Shown one piece after another: positions 7,396 through 15,677 of a stretch of 64,000 bases of DNA. Origin of the DNA: CALMEC01 sp031366605 (GTDB taxonomy: Bacteria > Actinomycetota > Thermoleophilia > Miltoncostaeales > Miltoncostaeaceae); NCBI GenBank assembly GCA_031366605.1, contig JANLOO010000027.1, positions 14,431 through 78,430 on the forward strand, written 5' to 3'. The notes under the pieces were generated by a model. That model had not been told where the DNA came from. It did not search any database and saw only the letters and a list, made by a program, of their open reading frames with translations. Every line of letters begins with the position of its first letter. The first letter of the stretch is position 1. The position numbers were made by a program, and so were the translations under genes.

Positions 7396-9906
7396 TCACA
7401 GGTTGCTCTTGGTCATGGTCACGACGCGAAGCGCGTTCGAGCGGTTGCCGGAGGCATCGGTGCCGATCACAGTGATCGTGATCCGGACGCGCTTGCCTGC
7501 TTTCAGGGAGTTGCGCACTGCTCTCAACTGCCGTCCTGTGAGTTTGATGCGGACTTGCCCGCTGGCACCGGCAGCCGCGTCGATCGTGTTCGAGGTGATC
7601 GTGTAGAGCGTTCGCTTGCCTCCAGTCAAAGGGCTCGGGACCGTGACGGTGGCCTTGGCGATGATGGTGCATCGCTCATCGCACGAGGCCGTGACGACCA
7701 GGATCCCATTGCGGCCAACGGTCAGCTTGCGGGTGGCCGCCATCGAGGCCGACACCGCAGGTGGCTCGGTGTCGGCAGGGGTGATCATCCACGCGTGCGT
7801 GGCCGGCGTCGGGTCGGCGGTCCCGAGCGCGTCGACCGCCCGAACGCGGAACGTGTGGTTGCCGAGCCCGAGCCCGCTGTAGTTGACCGGGGTGGCGCAG
7901 AACCCGAACGGGGCGCCGTCGAGCGAACACTCGAACGTCGCCGCGGGATCGTCGGGTGAGGTGAAGCCGAATGCCGCGGTCGTCCCAGTAGTCGAGGCCG
8001 AGGGTGCGCTCGTCAGCGATGTGGCCGGCGGTCCGTTGACGTCCCAGCTGCGTGTCTCAGGGGTAGCGTCCACATTGCCGGCCAGGTCCTTCGCCCGGAT
8101 CTGCATGGTGTGCACACCATCGGCGAGGTCCGTGAACGTGGCCGGCGTCGGGCACCCCGCGAATCCTCCCTTGTCGAGCTTGCATTCGAACGTCGCGGTC
8201 GAATCGTTGGACGTCATCTCGAACACCGCCGTGGTGACGTTGACCTTGGCGGCGGGGGCGCTGGTGATCGTGGTCGTCGGCGGAGTCAGGTCGATGATCC
8301 AGGGGAAGGCGTTGGTGTCGGGGCCCACATTGAGGGCGTCGTCGACGGCGTGGACGATCATCGCGTGGGACCCTGCAGACAAGCCGAGGAATATCGCGGG
8401 ATCGGCGCAGGAAGTGAACGTCGGAGCCTCGTCGAGGCTGCACTCGTACCGCAGTACCGGTAGCGACGAGAACAAGTCGAAGGTTGCAGTGGTCTGGTTG
8501 GTCGGATTCGGCGGGCCGGCAACGATCTGGGCGACCGGCGGCGGGCGGGCGACTGTCCAGGTGCGCGAGGCCGGTGGTCCGGGTGTCGTGCCGTCGAGCG
8601 CACGGACGTGGAACGTGTATGACCGGTTGGGCAGGTTGCTCACAGTCCGCGGCGAGGTGCACGCGGCGAAGGCTCCCTCGTCGAGCTTGCACTCGAAGGT
8701 CGCGTCGTTGACGGGGCTGGTGAACGCGAACTGCGCGTCGCTCACCAAACGTGTTGAACCGTTCGCGGGACCGGCCGTGATCGTCGGGGCGGGTGGAAGT
8801 CCGTCGAGGGTTTTGAGAAGCGTTCTGCTGAGGCCGGTCACTGGACCGGGAACCACGAAGTCGAACGTCGGCGTCGCGGTGACGACGCCGTCGGGCAGGT
8901 CGTCGATCTGCGTCGCGTCGAACGTCGCGGTCCAGATCTGACCGCCCCCGGATGGCTGGCTCAGAATGCCGGGCGAGGTCACCGATGCGAGGCCACCTGT
9001 GAGCGTGACCGATACCGATATGGCAGCAGCGTCGGCCGGACCCGCTACGGTCAGGGTGGGGGTGATGTTGCTGACGACGTTCGGTGTGGTCTTGGTGGTC
9101 GCGTACCTGCCGAAGGGTGTCGTTGGACAGGCGGCGCCCAGGGGATCCGGTGCATCGGCCGTCACCGTCGATTCCGTCGCGCCAGGTGACAGCCAGCCGA
9201 TTTCGGCGCCTGCCGCCGCAGCGACCACTTGTGCCGAGTCGGAGTCGAGACCCGTAAACGTGAACGTGGCCGTCCAGTTTGGATCCGTCGGGTTGTCGTA
9301 GGTGAGCGTCCCGGTCGCGGTCGTTCCGTTCTGGCCTTTGCTGCCAGGCGCGAGGATGAACGGCCCTCCGCCCAGGATCGGGCCGAATCCTTGACTGCCC
9401 AGGCGCAGTTCCAGCTCCCCGATCGGAAGGCGCGCTCCCCCGGCGTTCCGCGCCGTGCCATGGACTGTGACGGTTGGATTTGTGTTCTCGGGAGCTCCGG
9501 TCGTCAGGTTCTGGACCCCTGTCTCCTCAACGATGGCGTCCTTGGTCACTCGCACGACGTCCCCGTTGGTGATGTCCGGTGTCCAGCCCTGCCAACAGTC
9601 CGGGGCGGGGGCCGGGTGGTTGATCCCGACGGTCCCGTCCGCGGAGACCGCGACCAGGCCGGACGATCCGATCCTCAGTCCTCCGCGAAGCACATCGACC
9701 GTGACCGGGGCGGCGGTGCTGTAGCCGTCCAGGATCACGATGTCGTCGACCGGCAGTGCGCTGACGACGTGCGGCGTGACGGGTGGTGCGCCCAGGGCCG
9801 GACCGACCGCGAGGCAAGCGGCCAGTAGTCCAAGTGGGAAGAGCCGACGCCCGCTGCACACGGTTTGACGTACGGGTGACCTGAGCCGGGACGGCAGTGG
9901 GTTCAC
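7396..9906 (-). CDS. Secreted Ig-like repeat protein B
   Basis: An 836-aa paralogue of the preceding protein. GTG at 9906 is chosen because GGAAGGAA stands 6 nt before it; an ATG 39 bp upstream lacks this. The signal peptide is LFPLGLLAACLAVGPALGA. About four Ig-like modules each carry a FECKLD...F..C cysteine pair (roughly residues 400-720), and the end repeats ASCDERCTIIAKATV as in its partner. The two genes are 56 bp apart in tandem, so a duplication with gain or loss of Ig modules is likely. Function unknown; the sigma factor gene upstream on the same strand may control them. Confidence 0.82.
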   Translation of the reverse strand: MNPLPSRLRSPVRQTVCSGRRLFPLGLLAACLAVGPALGAPPVTPHVVSALPVDDIVILDGYSTAAPVTVDVLRGGLRIGSSGLVAVSADGTVGINHPAPAPDCWQGWTPDITNGDVVRVTKDAIVEETGVQNLTTGAPENTNPTVTVHGTARNAGGARLPIGELELRLGSQGFGPILGGGPFILAPGSKGQNGTTATGTLTYDNPTDPNWTATFTFTGLDSDSAQVVAAAAGAEIGWLSPGATESTVTADAPDPLGAACPTTPFGRYATTKTTPNVVSNITPTLTVAGPADAAAISVSVTLTGGLASVTSPGILSQPSGGGQIWTATFDATQIDDLPDGVVTATPTFDFVVPGPVTGLSRTLLKTLDGLPPAPTITAGPANGSTRLVSDAQFAFTSPVNDATFECKLDEGAFAACTSPRTVSNLPNRSYTFHVRALDGTTPGPPASRTWTVARPPPVAQIVAGPPNPTNQTTATFDLFSSLPVLRYECSLDEAPTFTSCADPAIFLGLSAGSHAMIVHAVDDALNVGPDTNAFPWIIDLTPPTTTITSAPAAKVNVTTAVFEMTSNDSTATFECKLDKGGFAGCPTPATFTDLADGVHTMQIRAKDLAGNVDATPETRSWDVNGPPATSLTSAPSASTTGTTAAFGFTSPDDPAATFECSLDGAPFGFCATPVNYSGLGLGNHTFRVRAVDALGTADPTPATHAWMITPADTEPPAVSASMAATRKLTVGRNGILVVTASCDERCTIIAKATVTVPSPLTGGKRTLYTITSNTIDAAAGASGQVRIKLTGRQLRAVRNSLKAGKRVRITITVIGTDASGNRSNALRVVTMTKSNL

Positions 9907-9972
9907 GGCGGGTTCCTTCCCCAATCGGGATGGGTCGGACGACAACGAGCGCCGCCTACCCTAGATCCGGGC

Positions 9973-9994
9973 GCGGGGAGATCACACTCCCCGC
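9973..9994 (-). terminator. GC hairpin between the sigma factor and Ig-like genes
   Basis: GCGGGGAG pairs perfectly with CTCCCCGC around a 6-nt loop. It lies after the sigma factor gene and before the start of the Ig-like gene on the same strand. No U run follows, so termination is only suggested. Confidence 0.4.
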
Positions 9995-10055
9995 AAGTGC
10001 AGAGCGGGCGATGTCTTAAGCCCCCCCGAACGTTCAGGTGACACACGGTGATGCA

Positions 10056-10075
10056 GCTCGCGGCACACCGCGAGC
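10056..10075 (-). terminator. Second hairpin just after the sigma factor gene
   Basis: GCTCGCGG pairs with CCGCGAGC around a 4-nt loop, 14 nt beyond the sigma factor stop codon. Together with the hairpin at 9973-9994 it suggests that sigma factor transcription ends here. There is no U tract. Confidence 0.45.
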
Positions 10076-10088
10076 CGCTGCCCGCGTA

Positions 10089-11258
10089 CTACTTGCCGCT
10101 CACCGAACCGTCTGGTGCGTCCGGCGCGTCGGGGACGTCAGGTGTGGTGGGGCTGCTGTCCGGAGAGGAGTCGGCATGAGCCGGCTCGGTGGTCTTGTCC
10201 GAACCCGTGCCACGACCGCGGCGGCTGCTCGAGGATGCGGCGTCACCGTCGTCGCTCGCGCCGGTCGCGGGGGCCCTGACCGGGCTCCGCCCGCGACGGT
10301 GCTTGCCGGAGTCGCCGTCCGAACCGTCGTCGTTGCCGCTCCCCTCACCGCGATTGCGGTTCTTTCCGCTCACCCCACTGCCCGCGGCGCTGTCGTCTGA
10401 ACCGCTCCTGCCATTGCCAGAGTTTGCGCTGGTGGGGGCAGTCGTCGACGAAACTTGTGTTGAGCTCGTTGACCGGAACTTCGCCCCTTTGTTCGAACTG
10501 CCCGTGCTCGTGGAGGTGGTCGTCGCGTGAACGAAGTTGATCGCCTGGACGTTGCGCGGGTTGGGAGCCACGGAGGGGGCGACGACGCTGCCGCCGACCA
10601 TTGCGGCGGCGACGATTCCGGCCACTGGGAGGGCTTTGCCGATTGGGGCGCCGGCGGGAAGGTTGGTGAACGTCACCGCGAGGGCCGGGTCGCTCAGGCG
10701 AAGCGCGAACGGTGCCAGACCGATTGGGACGAGCCCCCACGCGACAGCGCGACCGGCGCGAAGGCGCTTGCGAGCCCGGAAGAGCGCCTGGTGGACGGCG
10801 TTGGGCGTCGTGCCGAGCTCAATTGCGATCGCCTGGGCGCCGATGCCGGCCTGGTCCATTTCGAGGGCCTTACGCTCACGCGGCGGGAGTGCGGCGATGT
10901 CACGAAACGCCCCGGCGATGTCTTCGCGCTGCTCGACCAACGCTGCCGTGTCATCCAACGCCGCGGTGCCGAGGATCGCGGTGTCCGCAACCGGGTCGGC
11001 GCGGCGGGCGGCGCTGCGACGCTCGTCAATCGCGAGGTTCCGCACAACCCGGAAGAGCCACGGGCGGGCGCTTGTGGGCGCCTCGTCGGAGGCGGCCAAG
11101 CCGAGCAGGCGCAGGTACGCCTCCTGCACGACGTCCTCGGCGGTGTCGGACTTGTCGCCGAGAACGCGGCGGGCGTACATGACCAGGTCGGAGTGGTGGG
11201 CCCAGGACTGGGTCGCTCCTCCGAATGTGGTCTGACTCCGCTGTGGCCCGCTGCTCAA
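10089..11258 (-). CDS. ECF-type sigma factor with transmembrane segments and a low-complexity tail
   Basis: A 389-aa protein. Residues 25-95 are sigma region 2 (VLGDKSDTAEDVVQEAYLRL, then SARPWLFRVVRNLAIDERR). Residues 120-165 are region 4 (LPPRERKALE, then an HTH ending in ALFRARKRLR). Then come hydrophobic stretches GLVPIGLAPFALRL and LPVAGIVAAAMVGGSVVAP, and a 170-residue Ser/Thr/Asp/Gly-rich tail. It appears to be a sigma factor tethered to the membrane with an exposed tail. TTG at 11258 is the only plausible start: AAGGA is upstream and a stop codon precedes it in frame. Possible regulator of the two Ig-like secreted proteins downstream. Confidence 0.87.
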   Translation of the reverse strand: MSSGPQRSQTTFGGATQSWAHHSDLVMYARRVLGDKSDTAEDVVQEAYLRLLGLAASDEAPTSARPWLFRVVRNLAIDERRSAARRADPVADTAILGTAALDDTAALVEQREDIAGAFRDIAALPPRERKALEMDQAGIGAQAIAIELGTTPNAVHQALFRARKRLRAGRAVAWGLVPIGLAPFALRLSDPALAVTFTNLPAGAPIGKALPVAGIVAAAMVGGSVVAPSVAPNPRNVQAINFVHATTTSTSTGSSNKGAKFRSTSSTQVSSTTAPTSANSGNGRSGSDDSAAGSGVSGKNRNRGEGSGNDDGSDGDSGKHRRGRSPVRAPATGASDDGDAASSSSRRGRGTGSDKTTEPAHADSSPDSSPTTPDVPDAPDAPDGSVSGK

Positions 11259-11409
11259 TCTGTTCCTTCGGTTCGCTCACTGACACCACGCTGGAGCCGA
11301 GCGAATACTTACGACCACGGCCGACACCACTTTGGGTGCGCCGACACGACTCACACAGCGTAGCGCGGAGTCGGGTGAAATCGGTGCGATTGGCGGAGGT
11401 TTCACGAGA

Positions 11410-11856
11410 TCACGTGCCGGGCCGCCGGGCCGCACTGTCAAAGCTCCTTGCGAGCCCGGTCAAGGCTCCGCTCCACATCTGAGCCTGGGTTTTCTCGGGG
11501 AACGTCAGCCGGTAGGTGAACCCCAGTGGCCCCCGGGATTCAGACGTGAGCGTGACGAGGGTCCCCTCGTCGTGTGGCTCCAACGTCGTCACCGTTGGCG
11601 CCCGCAGCCCCAGGGCGCGTGTCTCCCACACAAGGCGCCGCGGCTGGTCAAGATCGATCAGGACCGGGGTGGTCCAGAATGCCCTGCCCCGTGGGAGTCG
11701 CATTTGCAGTCGCAGGCGTTGGCCGCTTGCGAACGTCTCAGGTACCTCCGCGGACACGCACGCCGGGTTCCAATGCGGCCAGCCGGCGACCTCGGTCAAG
11801 CGTGCCCACACCGCTTGGGGTTCGGCGGAGACGACCACGGTGACGGTGTAGCTCAT
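11410..11856 (-). CDS. SRPBCC (START/polyketide cyclase-like) family protein
   Basis: A 148-aa helix-grip-fold protein with a hydrophobic ligand cavity. MSYTVTVVVSAEPQAVWARL and the GWPHWNPAC segment are the usual N-terminal strand-helix; TVTTLEPHDEGTLVTL is the central sheet. Members bind or process lipids, polyketides or aromatics; the ligand here is unknown. Its start overlaps the DUF1385 stop by 4 bp, so it is the last gene of a three-gene operon with the ThyX-like gene. Confidence 0.82.
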   Translation of the reverse strand: MSYTVTVVVSAEPQAVWARLTEVAGWPHWNPACVSAEVPETFASGQRLRLQMRLPRGRAFWTTPVLIDLDQPRRLVWETRALGLRAPTVTTLEPHDEGTLVTLTSESRGPLGFTYRLTFPEKTQAQMWSGALTGLARSFDSAARRPGT

Positions 11857-12674
11857 CGCGTGGTGCGGGCCGCGTCCTCAAGGCGAATGATCTCGTCCAT
11901 CGCAGCGCGTCCGACTCCAAGCTCCTCGTGGGCCGGTTCGATCGTGGCCAGGTGGGCCTGCAAGGCATGCCCCACCGCATGGACGGCCCGGGACACGGGA
12001 TGTTTGGGCCGGCGGGTGGCGAACGAGAACAGCTCCACGGCGACCCCCACGCTCGCAGCGGTGGCGCCGAGGCGCAGGGCCGTCGAGGGGTGCCGGACGA
12101 TCTTGCGCACGGCCGTGTTGCACAGGACGGTGGCGGTCATCAGCGGCAGCACGAGATTGCTCCCGCAACGCGGGTGTTCCTTGGCGTGCGCTCCCGCATT
12201 GGCGACCTCGGTGGCCCCACCGGCTTCATAGGCGGCGATGCTCTTGTGCTCGACCCCATGCCAAATCGCGGCGTCCGACGCGCGCAACGCGACCAGGGCC
12301 GGCATAAGTCCGGAGACGGCGCCCAGCACCTCCTGCCCCATGACGGACCGCATCCGACGGCGGGCGAACGCCGTGACGGCGGTCGATCCGACCATCGCGA
12401 CGATGACCGTCATGTTCTCCATGGCAAGGCGCGCACCAGGGGTCCCACGTCGGGCCGCCGGCACAACCGCGAGGGCCTCGGCCATGCGCAGCACCCCACG
12501 CACCAGCGGGACGTTGGCGAGCGGGCCTCGCGTAAAACGTGGCTTACGGCCTGACGCCACGGTGACCTGGCCATCGGTGCCGCGCACGGCGGCGGCCCAG
12601 TGAGTCGGTCCGTGGACGAGCAGGCCATTTGCGAGCGCCATCCCTCCCAGGCGTGGATTGTCGCGGTCGCTCAC
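11853..12674 (-). CDS. DUF1385 family membrane protein
   Basis: A 273-aa protein of the DUF1385 metal-dependent family. The diagnostic motif is WHGVEHKSIAAYEAGG followed by HAKEHPRCGSNLV (about residues 144-180), with several His/Glu/Cys likely to bind metal. Hydrophobic segments around MENMTVIVAMVGSTAVTAF and LVLPLMTATVLCNTAV suggest a membrane protein. It overlaps its neighbours on both sides by 4 bp. The family has no proven biochemical role. Confidence 0.87.
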   Translation of the reverse strand: MSDRDNPRLGGMALANGLLVHGPTHWAAAVRGTDGQVTVASGRKPRFTRGPLANVPLVRGVLRMAEALAVVPAARRGTPGARLAMENMTVIVAMVGSTAVTAFARRRMRSVMGQEVLGAVSGLMPALVALRASDAAIWHGVEHKSIAAYEAGGATEVANAGAHAKEHPRCGSNLVLPLMTATVLCNTAVRKIVRHPSTALRLGATAASVGVAVELFSFATRRPKHPVSRAVHAVGHALQAHLATIEPAHEELGVGRAAMDEIIRLEDAARTTR

Positions 12675-14287
12675 GTACCCAATCTATCGTGTGCCCGCTT
12701 GGCCGTTCGTTCCTCTTGTCGTCGTTCGGCTGCGAGCCGCCCGGCCGCTTGCGACGATCGGTCCACAAAGCGCATCATCTCGGCGATCGTGTGGTGCCCG
12801 GCCTCCTCGTCGATCAGCCGGTGCATCTCCTGGGCGACGCGGCGGTAGGTCTCGTGCCCCTGCGGTTGGCTGCGCAGCTCGATCAGGTGCATGGCCTCAC
12901 GGGCGTTCATGGTGACCGTGAAGCGGATCCGGTGCGCCAAGGTCACGGCGTACGGGGCCTCGTTCGGGAACGTGTCGACCATGTCGTCGTACAGATATGC
13001 GCAGGCCTGTTGGCTCGTGGCGTAGTCGTCTTCGCATCCGGCGTCGGTGACCTCGGGTGGCATGTCGTAGCCCAGATACGGGGTCAGCGGCTGCACCTGC
13101 AGGGTCAACATGCGGTGGCGCTGCAGGTCGCGATAGGCGCCGTAGTCGCAGACGACCTCGAACGTGTAGGACGTCGCCTCGAGTGCCCGCCCCGGCCGAT
13201 GGCGCCGGTCCCCCCGCAGTCCCGAGTATGCGTGCAGCACGTCCACGATTTCGGTGACGTCCATACCCTCGGCGGCGCCGCGCACGTCGGCGAACGACCG
13301 ACCGCTGGTGGGCCACAACGCGTGGGCGACGACACGGGCTTCGCCATCCCGGTCCCAATCGACGAGCCGGACGACCGGTCCATCCGGCCGGCCCGGGGGA
13401 TCACCCAGAAACTCCGCGGCCAGGGCCGCGGTCGCATGCTCGGTGCCGGTCAGATAGGCGGCGTGACGCACGCCCCGATCCTCACGGTCGACGCGGGTCA
13501 GAAACGCCGGTATGACCTTGCGCAGCTCACGCAGCATCGCGGTTCCACAGTCGCGGGCCTCGGGCAACGGATGTGCCTGCAGCCGGATCAGCAACGACTC
13601 GAAGGCCTGCCCCGATGCGAAGATGCCGAGGTTGGCCTGAGTCGCAGCCGGCAACAGGCCGCGCAGGGCGTCCAGGGCGCGCGCGCGGACGGCGCGGTCG
13701 CGGGCAGCCGGCGGCGTGTCTGGCTCGTCGGGGACGAGGGGGTCGATGTGCGCGACGAGCTTGGGGATCAGCGCTGCGTACGTGTCGAACGCCGTGTCGA
13801 GCGTCGTGGTGTATCGGGCGGAGAGCTCAGCGTGGGCCAGCACGGCCACAGGGCGGTGGTAGCGATGGCGCCCACCGGGCTTGTCGTCCAGACGGATGTA
13901 CCGCGTCGACTGCTCCAGGTAGCTCGCCAGCCGGCCCCACTCCAAGATCTTGGTCAGGACGTTGGATGCTCCCTCGACGGCGATGTGCGCGCCGCCGAGC
14001 TGGGCGACCGAGTCGTCGCCGTATTCGGCCAGCACCCGGTCGTAGAGCGCGGAGGCTCGTTGCTCTCCGGTGTCGGCGGCGTCGCTGACGGCTGACCCGC
14101 CCGACGGCAGGAACTCGTCGATCAGCAGGCGTCGAAGCGATTTGGGGCTGCGGCTGTAGCGGGCGAAGAGCGCGCCCTTGACCACCTCGGGCAGGTTGGT
14201 CAGCGCGAACACCGGCCCGACGGCGTCGGTGACGTACGGGGCGAGCCGCACGCGCTCCTCGGGGCTCAAGTCGTCGGTGCTGCTCAC
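12671..14287 (-). CDS. Long two-domain ThyX-like protein
   Basis: A 538-aa protein, about twice the length of classical flavin-dependent thymidylate synthase (ThyX), with two ThyX-like halves. The N-terminal half has RYSRSPKSLRRLL, the typical EYGDDSVAQLGGAHI and an EQSTRYI segment. The C-terminal half has LQRHRMLTLQVQ and EEAGHHTIAEMM. The canonical RHRx7S signature is split: RHR remains only in the C-terminal half and QSxRY only in the N-terminal half. It may therefore act as a pseudo-dimer, or have another role. It starts the operon with DUF1385 and SRPBCC. No other thymidylate synthase is in the window. Confidence 0.85.
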   Translation of the reverse strand: MSSTDDLSPEERVRLAPYVTDAVGPVFALTNLPEVVKGALFARYSRSPKSLRRLLIDEFLPSGGSAVSDAADTGEQRASALYDRVLAEYGDDSVAQLGGAHIAVEGASNVLTKILEWGRLASYLEQSTRYIRLDDKPGGRHRYHRPVAVLAHAELSARYTTTLDTAFDTYAALIPKLVAHIDPLVPDEPDTPPAARDRAVRARALDALRGLLPAATQANLGIFASGQAFESLLIRLQAHPLPEARDCGTAMLRELRKVIPAFLTRVDREDRGVRHAAYLTGTEHATAALAAEFLGDPPGRPDGPVVRLVDWDRDGEARVVAHALWPTSGRSFADVRGAAEGMDVTEIVDVLHAYSGLRGDRRHRPGRALEATSYTFEVVCDYGAYRDLQRHRMLTLQVQPLTPYLGYDMPPEVTDAGCEDDYATSQQACAYLYDDMVDTFPNEAPYAVTLAHRIRFTVTMNAREAMHLIELRSQPQGHETYRRVAQEMHRLIDEEAGHHTIAEMMRFVDRSSQAAGRLAAERRQEERTAKRAHDRLGT

Positions 14288-14328
14288 GGCGGCGATGCTA
14301 CTCGGCCTGGCGGGATGCCCCGAAAATG

Positions 14329-14360
14329 CGAACGGCCGGAGCGTCTGCCCCGGCCGTTCG
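14329..14360 (-). terminator. Rho-independent terminator of the cold-shock gene
   Basis: CGAACGGCCGG pairs perfectly with CCGGCCGTTCG (11 bp, 10-nt loop), about 23 nt past the cold-shock stop codon. On the minus strand it is followed by CATTTTCGG, a short U-rich run. It sits just before the start of the ThyX-like operon and separates the two units. Confidence 0.75.
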
Positions 14361-14382
14361 AACCTACTGGTGTGTGCTCGGG

Positions 14383-14586
14383 TTAGAGAGCGGTGACGTT
14401 GGTCGCCTGCGGCCCCTTGGCGCCTTGCGCCGCTTCAAAGCTCACGCGCTGGCCCTCGTTGACAGTGCGGAACCCTTCGCCCTGGATCTCCTTGAAGTGC
14501 AGGAACAAGTCCTTTCCTCCGTCATCCGGAGTGATAAACCCGTAGCCCTTTTCGTTGGAGAACCACTTAACGACGCCTTCAGCCAT
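14383..14586 (-). CDS. csp: Cold-shock protein
   Basis: A 67-aa CspA-family single-stranded nucleic-acid chaperone. RNP1 is KGYGFITP and RNP2 is DLFLHF. The opening MAEGVVKWFSNEKGYGFI and the length are standard. It is followed by a strong terminator, so it is a single-gene unit. Such proteins melt RNA secondary structure and act in cold shock and general growth. Confidence 0.97.
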   Translation of the reverse strand: MAEGVVKWFSNEKGYGFITPDDGGKDLFLHFKEIQGEGFRTVNEGQRVSFEAAQGAKGPQATNVTAL

Positions 14587-14786
14587 CTGTATCTACCTCA
14601 TCTTGTTCTGGCGAGTCCATGATCACCGTCGCCAGAATGGTCGACGCCGCTCTCGATCCCGCGTTCACGCACCCAAATCGGGTACGGACGGAATGGTAGC
14701 GGCTCTTGAACCAAAACGTCGAATCGTGTGAGCGTTCGCACCGCAACTCGAGGCGTCGTCAAGGTTTGGCGACTAGGGTTTGCGGC

Positions 14787-15179
14787 ATGAACAGTGCGTT
14801 CCTGCATACCTGTTACCGCGTGCTCGACCTTGAACGATCCATTGCGTTCTACACGGAATGCCTGGGGATGGAACTGCGCCGGACGATGCCGATCCGCGAC
14901 GAGGCGACGAATGCGTTCTTGTCGTTCGCGGGGGACGCGGAGTCGCGCCTGGAGCTGACGTTCAATCACGACCGCACCGAGCCCTACGAGATCGGCACGG
15001 GCTACGGGCATATCGCGCTGAGCGTCGCGGACCTGGACGCAACGCTGGTGGCTCTGGCGCAGAAGGGCGTGGAACCCGAGAAGCCTCCGTACACCGTCCG
15101 CGAAGGCGGCTCGCGCCTCTGCTTCATCCGCGACCCCGACGGCTACCGGATCGAGCTCATCGACCGCGGGACTTCGTAA
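14787..15179 (+). CDS. gloA: Glyoxalase I-like (lactoylglutathione lyase family) protein
   Basis: A 130-aa vicinal-oxygen-chelate enzyme. FLHTCYRVLDLERSIAFYTE, RLELTFNH, GYGHIALSV and GYRIELID carry the His/Glu metal ligands in glyoxalase I order. ATG at 14787 is preferred over upstream codons because the fold starts at MNSAFLHTCYRV. TAGGGT lies 7 nt before it and may serve as the -10 of a leaderless transcript. Actinobacteria often lack glutathione, so the true thiol cofactor is open. Confidence 0.88.
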   Translation: MNSAFLHTCYRVLDLERSIAFYTECLGMELRRTMPIRDEATNAFLSFAGDAESRLELTFNHDRTEPYEIGTGYGHIALSVADLDATLVALAQKGVEPEKPPYTVREGGSRLCFIRDPDGYRIELIDRGTS

Positions 15180-15445
15180 CAGCCCGAAAGGACCCTTCCC
15201 GACACCCCGCTTCCCGTCTTGCGGAAAGGGGTTGCGAGAAATTTGGTGTCAGACACGAATCTGGGCTTTGTAACACCGTCGGTCGCGATAACCGGGCGCG
15301 GCGACAGCTCCCAGACGACGCTTTACGCGGGACCCGGTCGATTGGCACATCGGGACGAGTCTGAGGTCTGTTCCTCCAAATCTGGAACGGGCGGTCAGGT
15401 TGGGACCTGTGCCTCGTGCGTTCGAGGGCCCTATTGCCAGTGCGG
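15180..15445 (+). other. Intergenic stretch with a REP-like palindrome
   Basis: No gene seen. It contains GGTGTCAGACAC (15245-15256), part of ATTTGGTGTCAG, which is shared with the intergenic region near 58.2 kb, and then TTTGTAACACCG. A GC-rich imperfect hairpin near 15195-15235 could end gloA transcription. Confidence 0.4.
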
Positions 15446-15640
15446 CTACGGAGCTGTCGGCTCGTCCTGCTCCGACGGATGTTGACCACCCAGGTGGCGA
15501 ATGCGGTGGCGGGTGTCGGCGTAGCGGATCGCCTCCCAGGCGATCAGTGCGGCCATCATCCCGGTGACCAGGAGCAAGTCGGGCAGCGCGCCGATGCGTT
15601 CGCCCAAAGGGACCGTCGCAACTTGTGGCACTCGTTGCAA
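15446..15640 (-). pseudogene. Probable relic of an LtrA-like membrane protein (C-terminal end)
   Basis: A 64-codon frame whose middle, LPDLLLVTGMMAALIAWEAI then RYADTRHRIRH, resembles the last transmembrane helix and basic tail of low-temperature-requirement A proteins. The other helices are absent, because the frame runs into the rarA end. It is therefore most likely the surviving 3' end of a gene deleted here. It could alternatively be a small single-helix protein. Confidence 0.4.
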
Positions 15641-15677
15641 GCCCCCGTTTTTCAGGGGGAGAAGGCAGCGCGCACGA

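Noticed and set aside
12629..14095. 488-codon open frame on the plus strand opposite the ThyX-like gene
   Set aside because: Arg/Gly/Val/His-rich composition without motifs; it is the usual antisense shadow in GC-rich DNA, and the minus strand encodes a recognisable protein.
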